Shown piece after piece: positions 57,803 to 64,000 of a stretch of DNA of 64,000 nucleotides. The stretch covers positions 124,001-188,000 of the forward strand of contig CANTFL010000482.1 of NCBI GenBank assembly GCA_947650285.1. The letters run 5' to 3'. Below the pieces are notes generated by a model. The model saw nothing but the letters and a program-made list of their open reading frames with translations, did no database searches and had not been told where the DNA came from. The first letter of the stretch is position 1; every line of letters begins with the position of its first letter. Made by a program: the position numbers and the translations under genes. The DNA comes from Hyaloperonospora brassicae. Its lineage: Eukaryota; Oomycota; Peronosporomycetes; Peronosporales; Peronosporaceae.

Positions 57803-58760
57803 TTACAGATCGTACTCTATCAACCCATCCTCTCCTTCGGTCTCGCGTATCGCCAACTCTTCGAAACTATGCAGCGCTACAGCTGCAAGACCTCGCGGAA
57901 TCGACTCGGTTGCTATTTGCTCCACTATGATACCATTGTACGTACTACGCTTAGTGTGTTTCTTTTTAAAGCGAGGGTCATATTGATGTATTGACCGGCG
58001 ACGTAGGACATCTTTTGTCTGGCTTTTGCTTGCATCTATCAGTGCGCGACAACGTTTGGCATAAGCGTCTGGATCCAATTGTCTCCAGCGTCGACACAGT
58101 TGAGATTTCGTGCGGCCACTTAGCTCAGCAGCAAGCTGTGGCCAGAGTCTGGGCGACTCGATGCCCCACTCGCGCTATCTTGTAAGAATAGGTTATCTGT
58201 CTGCTCGGTGAACTTACGGGACGACAAGTCCGAATTGATGCAGTTAACGTATCGGTCCCGAAGCGCTGGCTGTGTTCGCCCGGGCACATGATGACAAAAT
58301 GTCGTTCCACGGCACTTGATCCTGGTTAAACTCATTGCCTTTTGGCACGTATGCACGAAATGCGAGCAGCAGCCGTCGATCCTCACTCAACGAATAGTTG
58401 CCTCACCGAAGACCTACTGCAAGCGGGAGCTGCCATCGATGGCGGATCTTCTTCGACATCCGGCCATCCACCGAATCTGCAATCACGTTCCACTTTTCGC
58501 CAAAGACTGGGACAGCTTCACGCAGGATTTAATTTTCTTTTGGCGTAAAGGTTGACCGCGTGTTTCCCGCGTTCAGCGCTGTCTGGTACCGAGTAAGACA
58601 ATGAGCTGCTGGTATTCCCAGCACTGGCATGCGCTTTCCAATCTCTTGCCACTTCTTCACCAGTTTCGGGTCTTCTTGTCCCGTGGCCAACCGTCGAAGC
58701 GCTGTGTCTTCCTCTCTCATCCACGCGCCAAGCTGAAGCATCGGCGACTCGTGCAAGTCA
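57803..58760 (-). pseudogene. Myb/SANT-repeat DNA-binding protein, pseudogene
   Basis: Four Myb-like repeats can be read from high to low coordinates in changing frames. They are LGAWMREEDTALRRLATG with WQEIGKRMPV ... CLTRYQ (58600-58740); FTPKEN then a stop, then EKWNVIADSVDGRMSKKIRH (58430-58550); VPGRTQPALRDRYVNCINSD with DLSSRKFTEQ (58200-58300); and PQLAAELSGRTKSQLCRRWR (58085-58150) running on to QLDPDAYAKRCRALID. Repeat spacing and the W/R-x-x-Y pattern fit a multi-repeat Myb protein as in SNAPc4-like or R2R3R4 proteins. At least one stop and two frameshifts make it a pseudogene. It would have been a nuclear transcription factor. Confidence 0.75.
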
Positions 58761-58869
58761 TATCACAATTTGCACGCAACTCCCGAACGTTCAATTGGAA
58801 ACTTTCTCGACTTGCGTGCCTCCTGCCACGCGCGAAGTCCGTTTCACGCTTGCAGAATTATCTACACGT

Positions 58870-59132
58870 TAGCGGCGTGTGTCATGTAGAAATTTTCCGC
58901 AAAGTCCTTGACGACTTTACGCTCTCGACTCGTGAAAATCGGTGAGGCCCGGCTACAAACGAATCGTGACCGTGAGCACGTTGAAGCTCGGATGTTGTTG
59001 CCACTGCCGATGGTCAGATCTTGGCATCGTACCATTGAATTGTATTCCGTCTTCGAGACAGTAGAGATCCCAGCAGGCATTGCCCGTATTGTAATCGACC
59101 TGGTCAAGATGGATTGATAAAAACTCGCGCAT
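58870..59132 (-). pseudogene. alpha-tubulin N-terminal fragment
   Basis: The Met at 59132 starts [15 protein letters not shown], followed by [21 protein letters not shown] and SD, which matches the start of alpha-tubulin (the GNACWELYCLEHGIQ segment of beta-sheet 1/helix 1) at most positions. A frameshift follows, and in another frame DLTIGSGNN continues as the D-K-T-I-G-G-G-D-D segment. A further piece, KVVKDFAENFY, could be the AANNFARGHY part but is uncertain. The true protein has about 450 residues; only the first 40-100 remain, adjacent to the Myb pseudogene on the same strand. Several positions conserved throughout eukaryotes are changed, so the fragment has decayed. Confidence 0.65.
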
Positions 59133-59207
59133 GAGTGCATTTACCGTTTCAGATAGGGCTATATCGAGCCGTTGTAAGTGACTGCTATTTATCGGATTCT
59201 GCACCAT

Positions 59208-61669
59208 AATGTTATGTCCTTTTTATCATTTTGGGATTGCGGTTGTGCCCGTAGCAATAATGATGTGTGCCCCTAGTCGCGGACTTCACTATATAGCATC
59301 AAGGAGTGCGTTATTAAGACATAGAAAGGCAAAGTGGTTTTGCTCATCGGATATGGTAAGCAAGTTAGGTACATAAAAAGGACGGAATGTGCAAGAGAGA
59401 TTTCTGCATTCATCACAAGCTCATAATTGTTGAAATTATCTCGGATAGCTTTTGGTTTCGAGACACCCCTTAAATCTACCAGGTCTTGATCTATAATGCT
59501 CTATTGGGCTACCATATCATCTGTTGTTAATCGTGTGTCGATATCTAAAGTATCATCGAAGCGTGCCGACGTATCAATAAAGGCGAAACGGAAACCGACT
59601 TGAGACTGTCGGTGTCAGATCGGAGATCGTATGAGATAGAAGATGGATACACACCATACCGTGGATCCCCAGTATCAAAGAGTTGAGTAACTAATGGACG
59701 TGTGCGATAACGATATTTGTCGTGCATCCTAGTCAGAATTGATTGGGACATTGTAAGGTGAGTCTTCTGTGTCATAAAACTTAATAGTGGTATAAAGTAA
59801 AACTGAAAAGATTTGACTTTCCGATAAGTAATTTATCACATCGGACATTGCGATCGCTGCAGTCTTTTGTCGGAGGTCCGTATAAATAAAAGTAATATAT
59901 TGAGAACTATGCAGCTTATGTGTCCGTGCTATATGAAATGCGTTAGGCATATCTCATGAGACAGCCAAATAAGTGACGCTTAGATGTCTATTTCTGATTG
60001 TTTTCCTAGGTCGTAATTACAGGAACTGAGACATATACACATGTTATCCGTACCATAATTAGAGACATATCGCGACTACTTTTAATTACTGGGGAAGACC
60101 GAATTGTAAGGGAATATCGGCGGGAGAAATCCATGATCTCATTTACTCTTTAGAGCTATAAAAAGCATATACTCTGATCTTAAAGCATGATATTCCAAAT
60201 TTATCAGTTGTGATCATCATAAATGCCAGCACGTGGGACGATACTGCTGCTTAACGGCAAGATCACGATGGTGTATCTTACAAAATCAATTTTTTAAGTC
60301 GAACACTAAAGCCGTTCGAATTGAATAATGGTTATTTGCGAAAGAGGAATTTTTTTCTTCTCCGAATGCTTGACATTTCAAATTCATGCAGGTAGCTCGT
60401 AAATATATTTCTCGCGCAGTAGTTAAACTCGTCTAGCAATTCCGTTTTATAATCGAAACAGGAGAATTTAGTAGATGGATTGCCTTACAAGCAAATTGGA
60501 CATCAGAAAGTTGCCGATGCGAAAATGTGGGGATAAAATTCTTCGTATTTCGGCTGCAATTGTAACACCCCGTGATGAAGTGGAAGAGGTTTTGGCCACG
60601 ATTAATTCTTGAGACAGACGATAGGCATATCACGGTATGCTGTTAAGGGTATATAATCATTTTGTTGAACAAATTGACGAATCGGCTAGAGTAATAAAAG
60701 TATATAGTACACAGCGCGATTATCTGAAATTCAGCAAAATGGACGCTAGTTTCGGCTTTTTTCAAAATTTTACGGATATTTATAAAAACGAAGCATAATA
60801 TCGAGGCTTGCTCGTCAGCTAAGAACTATTGGTCATTCAGACAAGGCGACGCGTGAACATCTGCATGATCTTTAATTTAGTAATTAGCGAATGCGTAGTA
60901 ATTTAGGAGATGTATATAGGTAGGTCCTCAACTATCACATCATAAGGATTTATGTAGAATCCGATCTTGACCATCTCGTGATCTCCCAAATCCGAAGCGG
61001 GATGTAAATCAGAGTGCTTATCGACTTAATAGGGGAACTTTTTGGCGCTAAAATGTTGTATCGTTGCTTCTGAAAAGGACTACAAGACTTGATATCACTT
61101 AATTGGTTAAAAGGATTAAACGTTACAAACAGGATCAACGGCGTAGTGGAGATGGCTACAGTCATCCATTCAGCAACGAATCGACGTTGTTAATAGGTGT
61201 TTTACACAAAGATATCGTACAACAAGTACGGGCAGGTCACATCAACAAAGCGAGCGTAAAATATGTTATATGTCCGATATGAAGATATATTTGACTAGGG
61301 GCGTTAATAATTTGATATTAGTAAAAGCAAAAATTGGGCACTAATGGCGATTTATAATAGGTTTGATCAAATTGGATCATCACTTTCTTGCGCTCTATCG
61401 GCATCGAAGTCGAAGATCTCTCTGAGATCTTCAGCTTATTGAAATAAATGCTTGAAGCAGAAGTCATCAGCATTCATTCTATTCGAGTCTGGAAGGGACG
61501 TCACGAATAATTATGCCGCATATGTAACGATTAAAATGCAATAAATACCGAGATTTTTATCAGAGCCTGAAGAATCTTGTGGGTAAAAGCGTAGTTTGTT
61601 GAACGGGGAAGGACGATCGAAAAATCACGGCTTATCGCTTTGCAATTCGACACATAATTTGTTATTTGT
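59208..61669. other. decayed repeat DNA, nothing assigned
   Basis: This is probably pol sequence of GYB by position (between gag at 53.5 kb and integrase at 61.7 kb), but no RT motif could be read in any frame. Frames are up to about 75 codons, without domains. Confidence 0.4.
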
Positions 61670-62260
61670 AGGTGGTGTACATAATCGTATCCCGTCGTTG
61701 CCGTGATATTGTATGTGAAATGAAGAGCAGTATATCCGGTCGATTTGTTTCCGGATATGTGACAGCATACGCTAGTGCGTCTTTAACTGTTTCAATGACC
61801 GCAAGAAATATAAAGAATGCGTATTTCTTCAATTCCGTGCAAGTGCGGAAATAACTGTGATCCAGAGCCAGGGCTGGCGTCTTAAGTTGTTTAGAGCATT
61901 GTATTAAATTGAAGGGCAATTAAAGCGATCTACCGCGACCAGACCACAAGCGAATGGTTACGCGGAACGTACGATATAGATGTTGACACGAGCAAATCCG
62001 GTGTTTGTATCAAAGGATAACTACAAAATTGGTACGGTTATACAAAACTGCTGACTTCCCGAACAGCAGTTCTTGATATATCGACCGTGAAGATTCTCAA
62101 TTTTATTTTGTCCATTGTCGGGATCTGCAATCAACTTTGGAGGGAACTCTGCCATCGGGAAGTTATATAATATACAATCGATATCCGCTATGGAGCCAAT
62201 ATCAAAGAGGAGGTTCTTAAAACTGTGCGATGAGGCTCCAAAAAACTCACTGTGTCGGAA
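61670..62260 (+). pseudogene. GYB integrase core, decayed
   Basis: The frame around 61735-61850 reads SGRFVSGYVTAYASASLTVS, which fits the first core segment of a gypsy integrase (D-x-F-S/T-G-Y-V...). Around 61945-61975 another frame reads RPQANGYAERTI, the PQ-x-N-G-x-x-ER segment with the catalytic Glu, and near 62125-62160 STLEGTLPSGS follows, as in the oomycete gypsy lineage whose gag lies at 53.5 kb. Frame changes and stops separate the pieces. Confidence 0.6.
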
Positions 62261-62470
62261 TGCCGACTTACAAGGGCACCCCGATGTGGTGTATTGACCT
62301 TAGATCACCTTCTGCACCCTTCAGCTGGCAGATTGCAATCTTTGGTGGACTCGGACGGAGACGAAGATGTGGTGGCATTGGTAAAAGTAGACCTTGGCCC
62401 CCGAGTGTATGTGCTTTACCTTGTGGGCCAGTAGGTAGAGACTTAATCGGCTCGAGGATGACGTAGGCAT
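62261..62470. other. short GC-richer segment with open frames in several phases
   Basis: Two plus-strand frames and one minus-strand frame (62268-62606, 112 codons) are open here at once. The plus frame LTLDHLLHPSAGRLQSLVDS with VDLGPRVYVL looks protein-like but was not recognised. It could be the C-terminal part of the GYB polyprotein or a gene relic. Confidence 0.3.
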
Positions 62471-63542
62471 TTAAAAAGAAGTTGTATGATAAATTAAGGC
62501 ATGAAACAATCAATTGCTGGCGACCTTGATCGTCGATGAGTACCTTATTTACTCGTAAGCCATATGAAGTTTTTGTACAACTTACTACACAAGAAAGTCG
62601 GCACATTTTTTCTGATCAATCGTTAATAGTTGATCAAAACATAACCCTTCAATCGTGTTCTGAAGGTACGGAAAACCTATTATTTTAAAATGTTATGCGC
62701 ATGATTAAAGCGACTTTATACAAGACATGGCCGCCACATTTTGCCTGAAAATATGTTTCCGAGTGATCAAAGGAGGATTCCTTCCAAGCCTCTCTAGAAA
62801 ATAGAACAAGGATTGAGCATTACACCGTGAATTGAGGGTCTCTGTCAGCGTCGTGCTCACGAGACTAATAATGGAGTCGCTATACCGAATCATATAAGAC
62901 AGGTACATCCTTTTGCTGTGATCGACTATGGGACGGCAACAAGATATATTAGTAATGATTCAATCAATTAAACCACGAATTTACGAATTGTTGCGCTCAT
63001 TTTGGAAAATCATAATCCAATTTACTAAAAACAATGGATCCATACTCTACAGAACTGGTAAAGGATGCAATAGTGCACATGTAAAAGCTGGAATTCGCTA
63101 GTTATTACACATCGCAAGAATGAACCATTTTATGATTTATAGAATCATGCGGAGCCAGTTAAAGTCTATACTTACCGTTGTATCGGATATCTCACAACTA
63201 CGATGCCTTATAACGGGTGCATGGTGAGACTCATGCATTATTTGTAGATACGCAGATTAAAATTATAGGAAGCTACATCACGCGGCGTCCCGCCGAAGGC
63301 ATTTGTATTGTATAGAGGTCCACCGTTAGATTTTTGATAGATTGCTGACCAAAAATGCGTCACGGAAGGCTCGTTTAGTCTTACAGAGACTTGGTGGAAT
63401 AATAATTCACAAAATTATAATTTTCTGTATCTTGTGAGAATGTTGTTTCTCCGCCATCTAGCCCACATGAAACTACGATTATGCTTGTCAGAAAAACAAA
63501 ATCGAGCCTTATCCACTAATTTATATTACAAACGTCGGTAAG
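62471..63542. other. AT-rich stretch, nothing assigned
   Basis: No domain, repeat pair or RNA gene was seen. The breakpoint of the inverted duplication is at 63542/63543. Confidence 0.45.
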
Positions 63543-64000
63543 ATTTGGCCGGCACGATATAGAATCAGCAACGACGTTTATTCGTCCTGGTATATCCTAC
63601 AGTTAGATTATATAGTCCATTAATAAATACGGCAACCTAGCCATTTACGCGCGAGTTGTAAATTGTTCACGGCCGTGCTTTGTGACATATGGTCCGTCTA
63701 GACGACAAAGGGCGTATTTTCTACGAGGTAGACGCGGAGCTAGCAAGTGTATATTAAATGGCATGTAGTTCCTTTCCATGCGCTTGATAATTGCGCTCAG
63801 CGGATTGCAGATGACGCGATTGATACCAGACAATGCGATTGATGCCGCGTGTGTCATACTGCATCAACGCGCAGCTGATTTCAAAATCGCTGACGTCATC
63901 GACCACATGGAATGATCTGTACTTGAATGGTCGCAATCGCCAACGTAGACGATTGCATCATGCTCTGATTGATTTCTTGAAAGAGGAGCTGACACTCAAT
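63543..64000 (-). repeat. right arm of the near-identical inverted repeat
   Basis: Reverse complement of 51070-51527 over its full length. It carries the same decayed GY3 RNase H sequence with the same stops and altered codons. In the left arm GY3 homology continues beyond the equivalent of 63543, while here it stops, so this arm looks like the inserted copy. It is cut by the end of the window. Confidence 0.95.

Noticed and set aside
1..64000. CRISPR arrays, bacterial operons, riboswitches, rRNA genes
   Set aside because: None seen; gene content is that of a eukaryotic nuclear genome.

Overview
The window reads as nuclear DNA of a plant-pathogenic oomycete, possibly a downy mildew or a relative of Phytophthora. 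The clue is one intact gene for a secreted necrosis-and-ethylene-inducing-like protein (NLP), surrounded by layers of decayed LTR retrotransposons with little else coding. The assignment is an inference from gene content; no ribosomal or marker gene is present. Divergence figures and homologies were read by eye, without alignment software.

Layout. 1-867: flank with a broken MULE transposase. 868-8453: full-length Ty3/gypsy element GY1 on the minus strand (LTRs, TATAT target duplication, gag-PR-RT-RNase H-IN, all broken). 8454-28960: an AT-rich, gene-poor stretch holding only scraps (gypsy RNase H at 16.4-17.0 kb, an LTR ghost at 21.3-21.7 kb, a MULE zinc knuckle at 26.6 kb, copia RNase H at 27.6 kb) and one candidate secreted ORF. 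28961-41210: a Ty1/copia element (LTRs, ATATC duplication) split by a second Ty3/gypsy element, GY2 (31808-39443, AAAGT duplication). 41251-46924: the only part with gene-like composition, containing the NLP gene and several unassigned fragments. 46925-about 51700: strongly decayed gypsy element GY3, itself hit by a solo LTR. 51070-51527 is repeated in inverted orientation at 63543-64000 with one mismatch seen. Between the arms lie a third gypsy lineage (GYB: gag at 53.2-54.0 kb, integrase at 61.7-62.3 kb), a solo LTR, a Myb-repeat pseudogene and a fragment resembling the alpha-tubulin N-terminus.

The best candidate for an undescribed system is a large ORF on the strand opposite to gag-pol, between the integrase end and the 3' LTR, in both GY1 and GY2. 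The two proteins share a W-x-A-F-[I/V] motif and a C-terminal coiled coil. In GY2 the antisense ORF has stayed open for about 390 codons while gag-pol is in pieces. A second puzzle is age: the LTRs of the nested GY2 are far more diverged than those of the copia element it interrupts. A third is the nearly identical inverted duplication of sequence that is itself long decayed.
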